64,000 bases of DNA from Bacillus sp. FJAT-22090. Lineage in GTDB: Bacteria; Bacillota; Bacilli; Bacillales_A; Planococcaceae. Made by a program: the position numbers and the translations under genes. Below the pieces are notes generated by a model that did no database searches, was not told the origin of the DNA, and saw only the letters and a list, made by a program, of their open reading frames with translations. The DNA is taken from contig NZ_CP012601.1 of the NCBI RefSeq assembly GCF_001278755.1, positions 2,232,001 to 2,296,000 on the forward strand. The letters run 5' to 3'. Below are positions 9,158 through 18,203 of this stretch, in pieces. The number at the start of each line of letters is the position of its first letter. The stretch's first letter is position 1.

Positions 9158-10269
9158 TTTATGCCTCCTATCAGCGCATGCGCCGCTTGTTCGGCACGTT
9201 CATTCCATGCATGCTTCTGTAAAAACGATTGTTGAATATTTCTTTTATATGTTGAAAAATGTGGTTTGATTGATTGCATTCCTTGAACGAGTCCTTCTGC
9301 ATCGTCGGTCGTAATAACTCCATATGGACCTGACTGGATAAAGTCTTCTTGTGCGGAACAATTTGTTGCGATAATTGGTAGACCTGCAGTTAAATATTCC
9401 ACTAGTTTTATCGGAACAGCAAAATCATTGTAGATTGATCTTTTTCGAGGAATAAAGGCAAAGTCTACTTCTTCATATACTTGTTGTAGTTCTGCACCAC
9501 TAACATGCTTTAATGAAATATAATCTTTGTTTATCTTTTCTTTATCTTCTTTACTTAATTGGCCAAACTCATCTTCACGACAAACAATTATTAATTCACC
9601 TAATACACTGTCTTTATTTAACAGATTGTAAGCATCTACTAGAGTTGGCAATCCATAATCCACATTGTTAATGCCACCAACATAGATTCCCTTAAACGGT
9701 TGTTGAATCTCATTTGTATTTACACGAATTTCAGTAAACCGTCCACCTGGTGGAAGTGCCATTTTCTCAGTGCGTATATTTACATACTGACCCATAGCAT
9801 CGCTTGGTAAAAAAATTGTATGCACATATTTTTCGTAAAATTTTTCTTCCATTTTATAAATAGTTTGCATGACGAATTTTTTCAACCCTTTTAATGAATA
9901 AAGTTCGTCAAACTTCCAATAGACATCTCGATAAAAAACACCGATTGGTACATTAAGATTCTTCAACGTTTGAAATACATCTTTATCTATTTTCCAATCC
10001 TGTGGTTTATGACCTGGATCGGTTAGCCAAAGAGGAATCGTTTGGTTTTCCGAATAGCAAAACAATGTTTGCTCGTGTTTTTTCTCTTCAACAATCTTGT
10101 TCCAAAGCACACGTCTTTCTTTACTAGTTCCAGATATAACAATCATTTCAAGTTCATACTTTTTTGCATATACTTCAAATGCCTTCATCATTTCAACTGG
10201 TCGTAATGCAGAGCCACTTTTTGGGTTGGAAGCGACTGTAAAAGGATAATAGATAATTATATTCTTCAT
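9154..10269 (-). CDS. Glycosyltransferase, GT-B fold
   Basis: A 371-residue protein starting MKNIIIYYPFTVASNPKSG. The C-terminal half looks like a GT4 donor domain: IYVGGINNVDYGLPTLVDA, IIVCREDEF, FAFIPRKRS and FAVPIKLVEYLTAGLPIIATN. The N-terminal half is less typical, so it may be a divergent polymer-specific transferase. The start at 10269 overlaps the polymerase stop as ATGA with GTGAAGG in front; the longer open frame reaching 10377 would lie in the polymerase gene and is rejected. With the ATGA overlaps at both ends, the polymerase and two transferases form a tightly coupled set. Confidence 0.8.
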   Translation of the reverse strand: MKNIIIYYPFTVASNPKSGSALRPVEMMKAFEVYAKKYELEMIVISGTSKERRVLWNKIVEEKKHEQTLFCYSENQTIPLWLTDPGHKPQDWKIDKDVFQTLKNLNVPIGVFYRDVYWKFDELYSLKGLKKFVMQTIYKMEEKFYEKYVHTIFLPSDAMGQYVNIRTEKMALPPGGRFTEIRVNTNEIQQPFKGIYVGGINNVDYGLPTLVDAYNLLNKDSVLGELIIVCREDEFGQLSKEDKEKINKDYISLKHVSGAELQQVYEEVDFAFIPRKRSIYNDFAVPIKLVEYLTAGLPIIATNCSAQEDFIQSGPYGVITTDDAEGLVQGMQSIKPHFSTYKRNIQQSFLQKHAWNERAEQAAHALIGGIK

Positions 10270-11654
10270 GCCTTCACTCTTTTCTTCTTCACTTTGCTCA
10301 TCAGAAAACTCCATATTACCGTAAAGTATTGTTCTAAAATATATAATCCAGCTAAAACAACTGTCGTCATAATCCAAATAGGGTTAAATAAGAAATCGGA
10401 AACCCCACCGACAAGAGTTCTTGGAATATTAATTGTAAAATATACAAATAATGCGATGACAACTGGTGTTTTTCTTAATCTCAAAAAGAGCATATAAATG
10501 ATTTGAATGATTGCCGCAACGTAAATAATTGCAGCAATGACACCAAAATATCCATAAGTAGCAAAAGCTTCTCCTAAGAATATTGTATTTAATACTCCAC
10601 CAGTTCCTTTATCCACGTTCTCAGGAAAAACGTTTTCCATCATCATTCGAGCAGAACGAACTTGTTCCATATCAAAAAAGCCAATGATAAAAGAAGGAAG
10701 TCCTTTTGCTTCTAGTAAAGATAGTGAATGAGAGAACGAATCCAAATGTAAGAAAAAAGGCGAGATTTGCGCCAAGATTATTCTTCCGATTGGACCAGTA
10801 TTATAAGCTAAAAAGCTTTCTACCTCTGTCACTCCTTGTATAGCAATATACATACCGATTAAAAGTATAGCACCAGCAATAAGGTAACCACTTATCTTTT
10901 TCCAATTAAGTTTTAAGCTATTTGAAAAAACTCTCGTAAGTATTAACATGATGACATAAAAGAAAATTGGAGATTTAGCTAAATCATATGTAGAAATTAA
11001 TACTGAAAATATGAAAAGCGTAAAAAATAGTGTCTTCCAAATTATTTCTCTTGTTTGAATTGCATATACATACGCAATGATCGATAGTATTGGCGTTAAA
11101 GCAATAGCAAAGATATTCCGGATGTACACGTTTCCACTAAACCCTCTTGATGCATCAATACGCATCTTAGCAAGATCCTCTGTATTTCCCTTTAATAGTT
11201 CAAAAAAAGGAACTGAATGCGTCTTTAATAAAGTATAAGCAACAGCTAAAACAGATATTGCAGCAAGAGCAGTAAATGCAAGCTGAAATATTCTCTTATT
11301 CTTATCTACACTTGTACGAACGGGTTCATGTAGGTATCGTTCAAATTCTAATTGTGCATTAAAACCAAAAAGTCTCCCTACAACTAGCTGCGTAAGTGGG
11401 AACAAAATCATTAATATCGTCAATAAAACAAATCCAATGATCCGATATTCCTCATGGTCCATTCTTTTGATCATATAATAATCATCTATTCCTAATGCGA
11501 TTAATAATCCGCCAATATAACTGGAGATAAGGAATGAATAATAATATATTATAGAAATCATATTTGGCTTTACAAGAGAAAGGCTTCCAGAAACCTTTTG
11601 GAAAAGGTATGTGGAAGCCACCACAGTAAAGAGCCATATGCTAAAAATTAACAA
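10266..11654 (-). CDS. Oligosaccharide repeat-unit polymerase (Wzy-like)
   Basis: The 462-residue integral membrane protein has about twelve hydrophobic segments and a long extracellular loop (about residues 295-355, containing MEQVRSARMMMENVFPENVDKG). This matches O-antigen or capsule polymerases, which join lipid-linked repeat units outside the membrane. Wzy proteins share topology more than sequence, so the call rests on topology plus the flippase, chain-length regulator and transferases around it. The start is TTG at 11654 with AGGTG six bases ahead. Upstream lies a palindromic element, which suggests the cluster may have been assembled from modules. Confidence 0.82.
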   Translation of the reverse strand: MLIFSIWLFTVVASTYLFQKVSGSLSLVKPNMISIIYYYSFLISSYIGGLLIALGIDDYYMIKRMDHEEYRIIGFVLLTILMILFPLTQLVVGRLFGFNAQLEFERYLHEPVRTSVDKNKRIFQLAFTALAAISVLAVAYTLLKTHSVPFFELLKGNTEDLAKMRIDASRGFSGNVYIRNIFAIALTPILSIIAYVYAIQTREIIWKTLFFTLFIFSVLISTYDLAKSPIFFYVIMLILTRVFSNSLKLNWKKISGYLIAGAILLIGMYIAIQGVTEVESFLAYNTGPIGRIILAQISPFFLHLDSFSHSLSLLEAKGLPSFIIGFFDMEQVRSARMMMENVFPENVDKGTGGVLNTIFLGEAFATYGYFGVIAAIIYVAAIIQIIYMLFLRLRKTPVVIALFVYFTINIPRTLVGGVSDFLFNPIWIMTTVVLAGLYILEQYFTVIWSFLMSKVKKKRVKA

Positions 11655-11686
11655 TGCTCACACCTACTTTAAATTCATCAATTACT

Positions 11687-11766
11687 CCTCGGGGCAATTG
11701 CGCATAGATTTTTAACGGGTTCGCTCAATAAGTTCCCCATCAAAAATCTGTTGCATCCGCTTGAGG
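11687..11766. repeat. Imperfect palindromic intergenic element
   Basis: An 80-base imperfect inverted repeat between the epimerase and polymerase genes: CCTC pairs with GAGG at the ends and AGATTTTT (11706-11713) pairs with AAAAATCT (11742-11749) inside, with mismatches between. It is directly followed by a second hairpin. Probably a REP-like unit or a processing or attenuation structure; there is no clear T-run. Confidence 0.5.
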
Positions 11767-11775
11767 CTATAACTC

Positions 11776-11798
11776 AATTCAGCTTAGGTTGCTGAATT
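11776..11798 (-). terminator. Hairpin overlapping the epimerase stop codon
   Basis: AATTCAGC and its exact complement (8 bp) around a seven-base loop. It overlaps the TAA of the epimerase gene (11797-11799). No T-run follows, so it is a weak terminator at best or an mRNA-stabilising hairpin. Confidence 0.4.
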
Positions 11799-12861
11799 AA
11801 GCTGTATATTCCTTTAGTAAAGCTAACACTTTTTCAGCTGTTTTTCCATCTCCAAAAACAGGAGAATATGATGGAGTCACTTGCTTTTGTACTGCTTCAA
11901 CTATTCTAGTCGTATCTGTACCAGTAAGGATATTCGCGTCTTCTATTAGAGTTTCTACCCACTCAGTTTGATCTCGTACTGTCACACATGGAACTTCGGC
12001 AAAATATGCTTCTTTTTGAACTCCACCAGAATCAGTTACTATTTTTTTAGCGTTCATTTCTAAAGAAAGCATATCTAAATAACCAACTGGTTCAATAACT
12101 TGTAAGTTAGGGATTTGGTCCAATTGGAATCCATAATCCTCTAGTTTTTTCTTTGTACGCGGATGGATCGGCCAAACTTTATTGTCAGGAATTTGACTAA
12201 ATGCATCTAAAATCGATTTCATACGATCAACATCATCCGTATTTTCAGCACGGTGAATCGTAATGAGTAAATAATCTTTTGCTCGTAACTTTTCACGTTC
12301 TAAAATAGAAGAGGTGGATTCCGCAAGTGTTTTATTGTATAAAACTGCGTCATACATAACATCACCAATATTATAAACGCCATTCGTAATGTTTTCGTTT
12401 GTTAAGTTTTGGATAGCAGTATCTGTCGGGCAAAGAAGCAAGCTCGACACATGATCTGTTAAGATACGGTTTACTTCTTCTGGCATTTTCATATTAAAGC
12501 TTCTAAGACCTGCTTCGATATGCACGATTGGAATATGAAGTTTTGCCGCAGCTAGTGCACCTGCAAGTGTAGAGTTAGTATCCCCATATACAAGTACAAA
12601 ATCCGGTGTTTCTGTTAAAATAATATCTTCAATTTTAGCAAGCATTTCGCCAGTCTGCTTTCCGTGATTTCCAGAACCAATACCTAAATGATAATCTGGT
12701 TTGGGAATGTTCAACTCGTCAAAGAAGATATCAGACATATTTGCATCATAGTGTTGACCCGTATGCACGATAAGCTCAGTAACCTCTTCTCGTAATACAC
12801 GCGAAACAGGAGCTGCTTTAATAAATTGTGGTCTTGCCCCTAGAATGGTAAGAACTTTCAT
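11797..12861 (-). CDS. UDP-N-acetylglucosamine 2-epimerase family (WecB/WbpI type)
   Basis: Non-hydrolysing C2 epimerase of 354 residues. Motifs are ARPQFIKAAPVSR, VHTGQHYD, VYGDTNSTLAGALAAAKL, HIEAGLRSFNMKMPEE, HRAENTD and TDSGGVQKEAYF, which form the UDP-sugar site. It could make UDP-ManNAc (WecB/MnaA), but WecB proteins are usually near 375 residues while WbpI, which epimerises UDP-2,3-diacetamido-glucuronate to the manno form, is about 354. The other four Wbp-type enzymes are in the same cluster, so I favour the WbpI role. The ATG overlaps the stop of the asparagine-synthase-like gene as ATGA. Confidence 0.85.
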   Translation of the reverse strand: MKVLTILGARPQFIKAAPVSRVLREEVTELIVHTGQHYDANMSDIFFDELNIPKPDYHLGIGSGNHGKQTGEMLAKIEDIILTETPDFVLVYGDTNSTLAGALAAAKLHIPIVHIEAGLRSFNMKMPEEVNRILTDHVSSLLLCPTDTAIQNLTNENITNGVYNIGDVMYDAVLYNKTLAESTSSILEREKLRAKDYLLITIHRAENTDDVDRMKSILDAFSQIPDNKVWPIHPRTKKKLEDYGFQLDQIPNLQVIEPVGYLDMLSLEMNAKKIVTDSGGVQKEAYFAEVPCVTVRDQTEWVETLIEDANILTGTDTTRIVEAVQKQVTPSYSPVFGDGKTAEKVLALLKEYTA

Positions 12862-14456
12862 TTTGTAATCTCCTTTATCATTTGAATCATATCTTTTACG
12901 ATAAACGAATTAATATTGTATGGATGCTCGTATTTTTGACCATCTCTTTTAAACGTTAGTGATTTGACGTATTGTTTATACGTTGGATAGATTCCATACC
13001 ACTCCATTGGTTCATCAAAATATTTTCGATAAAGATTTTTCATTCGATATATTTTGCGCAATAAAGGATAGAGTAATCCATATTTATTTCTCATCGAATT
13101 TTCAGGACCTGGCTTTTCTGGTAATGGATAATAATCCGGATACATTTTGTGCAATGTGTAATCGTACAAATATTTTTTATACTTCAAATCAACTGGAACC
13201 TTACTGAAAAAGTGAATCAATCGGTCATCCCACAATGGAATCGACCATCCTTGTCCAAAATATTCATAAACTCTAACAGAGTTTATAATAAACTTTGATT
13301 GTCTTTCTCTCCAGTTCCACTCATCAATAATAGAAGTCACACGCTCATTCGTGTAATTTGAGTAAACTTCTATATCTTTTATGAGCCCTCTACCAATAGT
13401 AGTCGAAGCATAGCTTTTCTCACCTGAAAGCTCCCATAATCGGAAATGTTTATTCATGATAAAGGTTTGGATTTCACTTACTTCAAAATCTTTATTTACA
13501 ATCGATTCGTATGGTAAATGTCCACCAGCCAAGTAATCTAATGAGTGCCCTGGTAAAAATACGGCATCCTTTAGATTTTCCTCTTGAACTAGAAGCTTCG
13601 TACTTGGAAAATCTTGAAGATGCGCTACAGAAACTCCGTTACTGGAATACACAACGTAGTCTTTCCAATCTGTTGATCGATACATTTCTTCCCACATCTT
13701 TTTATCATATGCGAAATATTTCCACTTAAGGCCTAGACGATCCGCAATTTGCTTACTCACTGTGGATTCTCCATTACCGGGTCGACCATATGTAAAGGTA
13801 GTAATAGAATCTTTCAACCCTCTTTCTACCAACATAAGAGCGATCAATCTTGAATCATATCCACCACTTAGTGGAATGACAATTTGTTTACCTTGTAATC
13901 TATCTGCCAAATCGTCAAACAATGAATGAAACACATGTTCAAGCTCTTCTGCAAATGAATCAATGGATTCTGGTTCTTTCTCCAACACATACGAATAATA
14001 ATAAGTTTGTTTTGCTTGATCCGTCAATGTGACTGTTGACACGGCAGGCACTTGGTACCAATTTTCATACAAAGTCTTATCTCTAAAAACAAAGCCTGTT
14101 ACAAGAAACTCCTCTTCCGATTCTTTTCTCAATTTCATGCCTTCATGAGGCTCGATAAAGTCTTGGACTATCCAGTTTCCTTCTTTATCTGTTGAATAAA
14201 AAAGTGGAATGGATCGTTTCATATCCGTAACAAGCGTTGTCTTGTTTTCATTCATAAAAATTAGAGCATATTCTCCGTTCCATCGAGCAAACTCCATGGA
14301 AAAAAGATCATCATTGTTAAATAGGCTCGCAAAATTTTCATGGGTGACATATTGATTTTCATAGTAGAAATAACCTCTAAAAAAACCTTCATACCCCACA
14401 CCTTTAATAGGATAAAAATCTTTATGCCTAAGGTTAGTTATACATTTTTTCGACAT
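12858..14456 (-). CDS. Asparagine-synthase-like amidotransferase without N-terminal Cys
   Basis: A 532-residue homologue of AsnB. The C-terminal synthetase half has the ATP-pyrophosphatase loop PLSGGYDSR (about residue 196) and a TFTYG motif. The N-terminal half keeps the Ntn-hydrolase-like fold pattern (ARWNGEYALIFMNENKTTLVTD) but lacks the Cys2 nucleophile needed to hydrolyse glutamine. It would thus use free ammonia or another partner. Such enzymes occur in polysaccharide clusters, where they amidate uronic acids; WbpS in Pseudomonas O6 is the precedent. Here the likely substrate is the diacetamido-uronic acid made by the neighbours. That role is an inference. It is 13 bases from the flippase gene upstream and overlaps the epimerase gene downstream. 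Confidence 0.8.
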   Translation of the reverse strand: MSKKCITNLRHKDFYPIKGVGYEGFFRGYFYYENQYVTHENFASLFNNDDLFSMEFARWNGEYALIFMNENKTTLVTDMKRSIPLFYSTDKEGNWIVQDFIEPHEGMKLRKESEEEFLVTGFVFRDKTLYENWYQVPAVSTVTLTDQAKQTYYYSYVLEKEPESIDSFAEELEHVFHSLFDDLADRLQGKQIVIPLSGGYDSRLIALMLVERGLKDSITTFTYGRPGNGESTVSKQIADRLGLKWKYFAYDKKMWEEMYRSTDWKDYVVYSSNGVSVAHLQDFPSTKLLVQEENLKDAVFLPGHSLDYLAGGHLPYESIVNKDFEVSEIQTFIMNKHFRLWELSGEKSYASTTIGRGLIKDIEVYSNYTNERVTSIIDEWNWRERQSKFIINSVRVYEYFGQGWSIPLWDDRLIHFFSKVPVDLKYKKYLYDYTLHKMYPDYYPLPEKPGPENSMRNKYGLLYPLLRKIYRMKNLYRKYFDEPMEWYGIYPTYKQYVKSLTFKRDGQKYEHPYNINSFIVKDMIQMIKEITK

Positions 14457-14469
14457 GTCTTTTCCCCCA

Positions 14470-15885
14470 TTACTTTCTGTTCACAAAATATTTATCCATT
14501 CGAACAAGTAGTATTAAGATAATAAATACTATCCATACTCCTACAATTAACCAGCTATTTAAATCTTCTAATTGTACATATACAATGCTAAGTGTTGCCG
14601 CTATTAACCAAAATATTGTCCAAGCCATTTTAAATCCTGAGAATGGCACATAATAAAGCTTTTGACTTCTGCGGAACACTATAAATAATGCTAAACAATA
14701 TGATCCTACATACGAAATAACAGTACCCCATATTGAAAAAATCGGTACGAATATAAAATTTAATATTAACGATACAACTGCCGCGATTCCAAATGCGATA
14801 GAAATATGTTTCGTTTGTTTCGTGTAAAATATCCCTGTTGAGACAATCATATAATAAAAACTTAAAAATGTAGCGATAGAGATTGGTGCTACATATTGAA
14901 ACGCAATTCTAAATTTCTCTGGCATAACCATAATAATCCATGGCATAGCAGTAGCTAATAGTAAAACTCCTAAACTACCTATCAATAAGAATGCGGCATA
15001 TAAAGTAGAAAATAATTTTGGACTACTTTCTTTATCTTTTAGCGACATTGAAAATGGTCTCCAAGCTAGTTGTATTCCACTAGTCAGTAAAGTAATGAAT
15101 GTAGCAAATTTGATAGCTGTACCGTAAATCCCTACATCAGATATAGTTGCATATGCTGTTAAAAAGTAATTATTTGCATTTGCGATTATCCAAAAAGCTA
15201 AAGATGCAGGAACCAAAGGAGCGGCATAAACTAAGATTTTCTTTAAAATATTCCAATCAAACAAAGGGCGTAAGTATACTCTTACTGGTTTTATTAAAAC
15301 TAATACAATAATTCCTACACTTATTAATCTTGCTAATAGTATACCTTCAAGTGAAGTCCAAACGAACATTAAGAAGAGAATAGAAACGATGGCTATCAAA
15401 AGCATCTTTCCAACAGTTGTAGCTACCACTCTCTTAGTATGAAATTCATATCTTAAAATCGTTAATACTAGTGTTACTATAGTGTCTAAGCAAAGTGTTC
15501 CAAGTGCAATGTAGAATAATTGAGAGTATCCATCAGAGTCTAATAATAATGAAGAAAGCCAATCTCCACCAATTAAAAATACGACGAATAATAAGATAAC
15601 CATCGTTAATCGGAAAGTCATGACGGAACGAACATATTTTTCGCGTGTTTCTTTATCTTTATACTCAAAATAATAATATGCTAAAGCCGAATCGGTACCA
15701 AATATCACTAAGAATGTAAGCATTGATACATTGGTATCGACAAGCTGAAGCAACCCGATTTGCGATGTATCATCTAAATAATGGGCATATAAAGGAAACA
15801 ATATAAAAGCGATGAGCTTCGTTCCTACATTCATAAATGCGTAAAGGAGCGAATCCGCTCCTAAACGTTTTAGCTGAGAAAACAC
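14470..15885 (-). CDS. Polysaccharide flippase (Wzx, PST family)
   Basis: The 471-residue protein has about twelve to fourteen transmembrane helices and begins MFSQLKRLGADSLLYAFMNVGTK, typical of the MOP/PST superfamily. It moves lipid-linked repeat units across the membrane for the Wzy-like polymerase. The GTG start immediately follows the TAA of the acyltransferase gene with no gap, and GAGGA is about ten bases ahead, so translation is coupled. Confidence 0.9.
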   Translation of the reverse strand: MFSQLKRLGADSLLYAFMNVGTKLIAFILFPLYAHYLDDTSQIGLLQLVDTNVSMLTFLVIFGTDSALAYYYFEYKDKETREKYVRSVMTFRLTMVILLFVVFLIGGDWLSSLLLDSDGYSQLFYIALGTLCLDTIVTLVLTILRYEFHTKRVVATTVGKMLLIAIVSILFLMFVWTSLEGILLARLISVGIIVLVLIKPVRVYLRPLFDWNILKKILVYAAPLVPASLAFWIIANANNYFLTAYATISDVGIYGTAIKFATFITLLTSGIQLAWRPFSMSLKDKESSPKLFSTLYAAFLLIGSLGVLLLATAMPWIIMVMPEKFRIAFQYVAPISIATFLSFYYMIVSTGIFYTKQTKHISIAFGIAAVVSLILNFIFVPIFSIWGTVISYVGSYCLALFIVFRRSQKLYYVPFSGFKMAWTIFWLIAATLSIVYVQLEDLNSWLIVGVWIVFIILILLVRMDKYFVNRK

Positions 15886-16617
15886 TTAGAGAAGTTCCTC
15901 CTCAGGTACATTTTTCAAGAATTTTGCAGGGAAACCTTTTATGACAGTTTTTTCTTCCGTATCTTTTGTAACAATTGCTCCAGCTGCAACAAAGGTTTCT
16001 TCTGCAATTGTAATTCCAGGAAGAATAATAGATGCTCCACCTACGCGAGCTCCTCTTTTTACAGTTGCACCTTTAATTTTATCAAAACGTGCTTCTGTTC
16101 TACCCATAAAGTTATCATTTGTTGTCGTCACACATGGTGCGATGAATACTCGATCTTCTAAAGTAGAATGCGCTGTAATATAAGAATTCGATTGAATTTT
16201 AGTACGGTCACCAATTTTCACGAAGTTTTCTACTGTAACATTACGACCGATTATAACAAATGAGCCAACTTCAACATCTTCACGTACAGTTGCAAGGTCA
16301 GCGATTAGTGTACTTTCACCAATCACTGCACCTCTATATATAATTGTATTAGCTCCAACAGTACATTCTTTTCCAAGTTGTAGAGGCGGAATTTCTTTTG
16401 TAATTTGCATCGTGCTAGTTTTAGCAGGTTTCGGTTGTTTTCCTACTACAGCTCCATCATCAATTGTTGTACCATCACCGATAATTGAGCCAGCATGAAT
16501 CGTTACACGATTACCTACTCGAACATTGTTACCAATTTTCGCGCCTTCTTCAATGACTGAGAAATAACCAACAGTTGTATTTTCGCCAAGTTCAGCAGTT
16601 TCATGTATAAAGTTCAT
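15886..16617 (-). CDS. Hexapeptide-repeat sugar N-acetyltransferase (WbpD-like)
   Basis: A left-handed beta-helix acyltransferase of about 243 residues with many [LIV]-G-x4 hexapeptides (GENTTV, IGNNVRVGNRVTI and others). The central part with ITAHSTLEDRVFIAPCVTTTND resembles WbpD/WlbB, which acetylates the 3-amino group of UDP-GlcNAc3NA using acetyl-CoA. It is longer than WbpD (about 190 residues) because of extra N-terminal coils. ATG at 16617 is preferred: AGGAG is eight bases upstream, whereas the GTG at 16623 is only two bases from it. It follows the dehydrogenase gene by 12 bases. Confidence 0.82.
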   Translation of the reverse strand: MNFIHETAELGENTTVGYFSVIEEGAKIGNNVRVGNRVTIHAGSIIGDGTTIDDGAVVGKQPKPAKTSTMQITKEIPPLQLGKECTVGANTIIYRGAVIGESTLIADLATVREDVEVGSFVIIGRNVTVENFVKIGDRTKIQSNSYITAHSTLEDRVFIAPCVTTTNDNFMGRTEARFDKIKGATVKRGARVGGASIILPGITIAEETFVAAGAIVTKDTEEKTVIKGFPAKFLKNVPEEELL

Positions 16618-16629
16618 GTTCACAGCTCC

Positions 16630-17946
16630 TTATAGTTTGATATAACGATTTGGAGTTTCAATACCTTTAAATGCATTACGAGTATCAAAAATTACTTTTG
16701 ATCTTTTCGCGATGTTTTCATAATCAAAAGCAGTATGATCCGTTGCTAAGACTACGATATCTGCCTCATCTAGAAGTTCATCCGTTAATTCAGTCGTTTC
16801 TAAAACTTGACCATTTACTCTGAACTTCCCTACATGCGGGTCAACCGTTTTGAACTCTGCACCATGGTGTAATAACAATTCAACCAATTTTAATGATGGA
16901 GATTCGCGCATATCATCAATATCTTTTTTATAAGCAACTCCAAGCAATAATACTTTTGCGTTACGCAGTGCTTTACCTTCATCGTTTAATATTTGCATTG
17001 CTCGAGTGATAACATAGTCTGGCATAGAGTTATTAATTTCACCAGCTAATTCGATTAATCTAGTGTGGTAGTTATATTCTCTAGCTTTCCATGTTAAATA
17101 GAAAGGATCGATTGGAATACAGTGTCCACCTAGTCCAGGACCTGGGTAAAACGCCATGAAGCCATATGGTTTTGTTTTTGCAGCATCAATAACTTCCCAA
17201 ACGTCAATTCCCATTTTTTCACATAAAATAGCCATTTCGTTTGCAAGGGCAATATTAATATGACGGAAGGTATTTTCAAAAATCTTTTCCATTTCAGCAA
17301 TTGCTGGGCTGGATACTTTATGAACATCCCCATCTAAAACACTGCTATAAAGTGCAGCTGCTACATTTGTACATTTTTCCGTTATACCACCAACAACTTT
17401 TGGTGTATTTTTTGTATTAAAGCTTTTATTACCTGGATCAATACGTTCTGGAGAATAAGCGATGAAAATATCTTCTCCAACTGTAAATCCTTTATCTTCT
17501 AATGCTTTTCTAATAATTTCTTCTGTTGTACCAGGATACGTTGTTGATTCTAGAACTACTAATGTACCTTTTTTAGCATATTTAGCAATTTCATTCACTG
17601 AGCTTTCAACGTAAGAAGTATCAGGTTGTTGGTAAATATCTAATGGAGTTGGTACACAAATTGCTACGGCATCTACCGAGCTAATAGAACCATAATCAGA
17701 AGATGCTTTTAAGTGACCTGACTCTACCATATCTTTTAAATCATGATCTACTACGTCTCCGATATAGTTAATACCTTCATTAACTTGTTGTACTTTTGAT
17801 TCTTGTACATCAAAACCGATTACATTGTAACCAGCTTTTGCTTTTTCAACAGCAAGTGGTAATCCAACGTAACCTAATCCCACAACACCAATTGTAGCTG
17901 TGTGGTTCTCAATTTTCGCTAATAGTTCTTCATAGTATGTAGACAT
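16630..17946 (-). CDS. wbpA: UDP-N-acetyl-D-glucosamine 6-dehydrogenase (WbpA-type)
   Basis: Nucleotide-sugar dehydrogenase of 438 residues, the first oxidation in the route (UDP-GlcNAc to UDP-GlcNAcA, two NAD+). It shows the Rossmann motif VVGLGYVGLPLAVEKAKAG, VPTPLD, ESTTYPGTTEE, the catalytic Cys in GPGLGGHCIPIDP, and a C-terminal GVAYKKDIDDMRESPSLKL. The VGEDIFIAYSPERIDPGN block fits the UDP-HexNAc dehydrogenase branch (WbpA/WecC) better than UDP-glucose dehydrogenase. Nearby WbpB-, WbpE-, WbpD- and WbpI-like genes support this. Substrate choice between GlcNAc and ManNAc cannot be fixed by reading alone. Confidence 0.88.
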   Translation of the reverse strand: MSTYYEELLAKIENHTATIGVVGLGYVGLPLAVEKAKAGYNVIGFDVQESKVQQVNEGINYIGDVVDHDLKDMVESGHLKASSDYGSISSVDAVAICVPTPLDIYQQPDTSYVESSVNEIAKYAKKGTLVVLESTTYPGTTEEIIRKALEDKGFTVGEDIFIAYSPERIDPGNKSFNTKNTPKVVGGITEKCTNVAAALYSSVLDGDVHKVSSPAIAEMEKIFENTFRHINIALANEMAILCEKMGIDVWEVIDAAKTKPYGFMAFYPGPGLGGHCIPIDPFYLTWKAREYNYHTRLIELAGEINNSMPDYVITRAMQILNDEGKALRNAKVLLLGVAYKKDIDDMRESPSLKLVELLLHHGAEFKTVDPHVGKFRVNGQVLETTELTDELLDEADIVVLATDHTAFDYENIAKRSKVIFDTRNAFKGIETPNRYIKL

Positions 17947-18090
17947 AATTGTCTCTCCTTTATTATCAATAAGAATGGAAAACTTGTTTTTTTATTTGCA
18001 CCATTATTAATGTGGTATCTGCAACATTCTAACGCTTCTTTAACCGATTAGAAAGTAGAAAGTATTCTATTTAGTAACTGTCTAGACTTC

Positions 18091-18190
18091 AGGCGCCATC
18101 AGCTCGAGGTCAAATGCCAATTTTCTCCGGTGGCTGAGGAACTGCCTCCTCGAAAATTGACATTAGCTTGTCGCTGATAAGCAGGCGCCT
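18091..18190. repeat. GC-rich imperfect palindrome with AGGCGCC ends
   Basis: A 100-base element in the 257-base gap between the WbpB-type and WbpA-type genes. AGGCGCC at the left end pairs with GGCGCCT at the right, and CAATTTTC (18118-18125) pairs with GAAAATTG (18152-18159), with ATCAGC/GCTGAT segments between. It has no promoter or T-run I can recognise. The GGCGCC arms recall the units at 4060-4740. Likely a dispersed repeat; a structural RNA role is possible. Confidence 0.65.
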
Positions 18191-18203
18191 TTCGCTTTTC
18201 CTA

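Noticed and set aside
10270-10377. N-terminal extension of the third glycosyltransferase
   Set aside because: Lies inside the polymerase gene; ATGA overlap at 10269 and family-like start support the shorter form.
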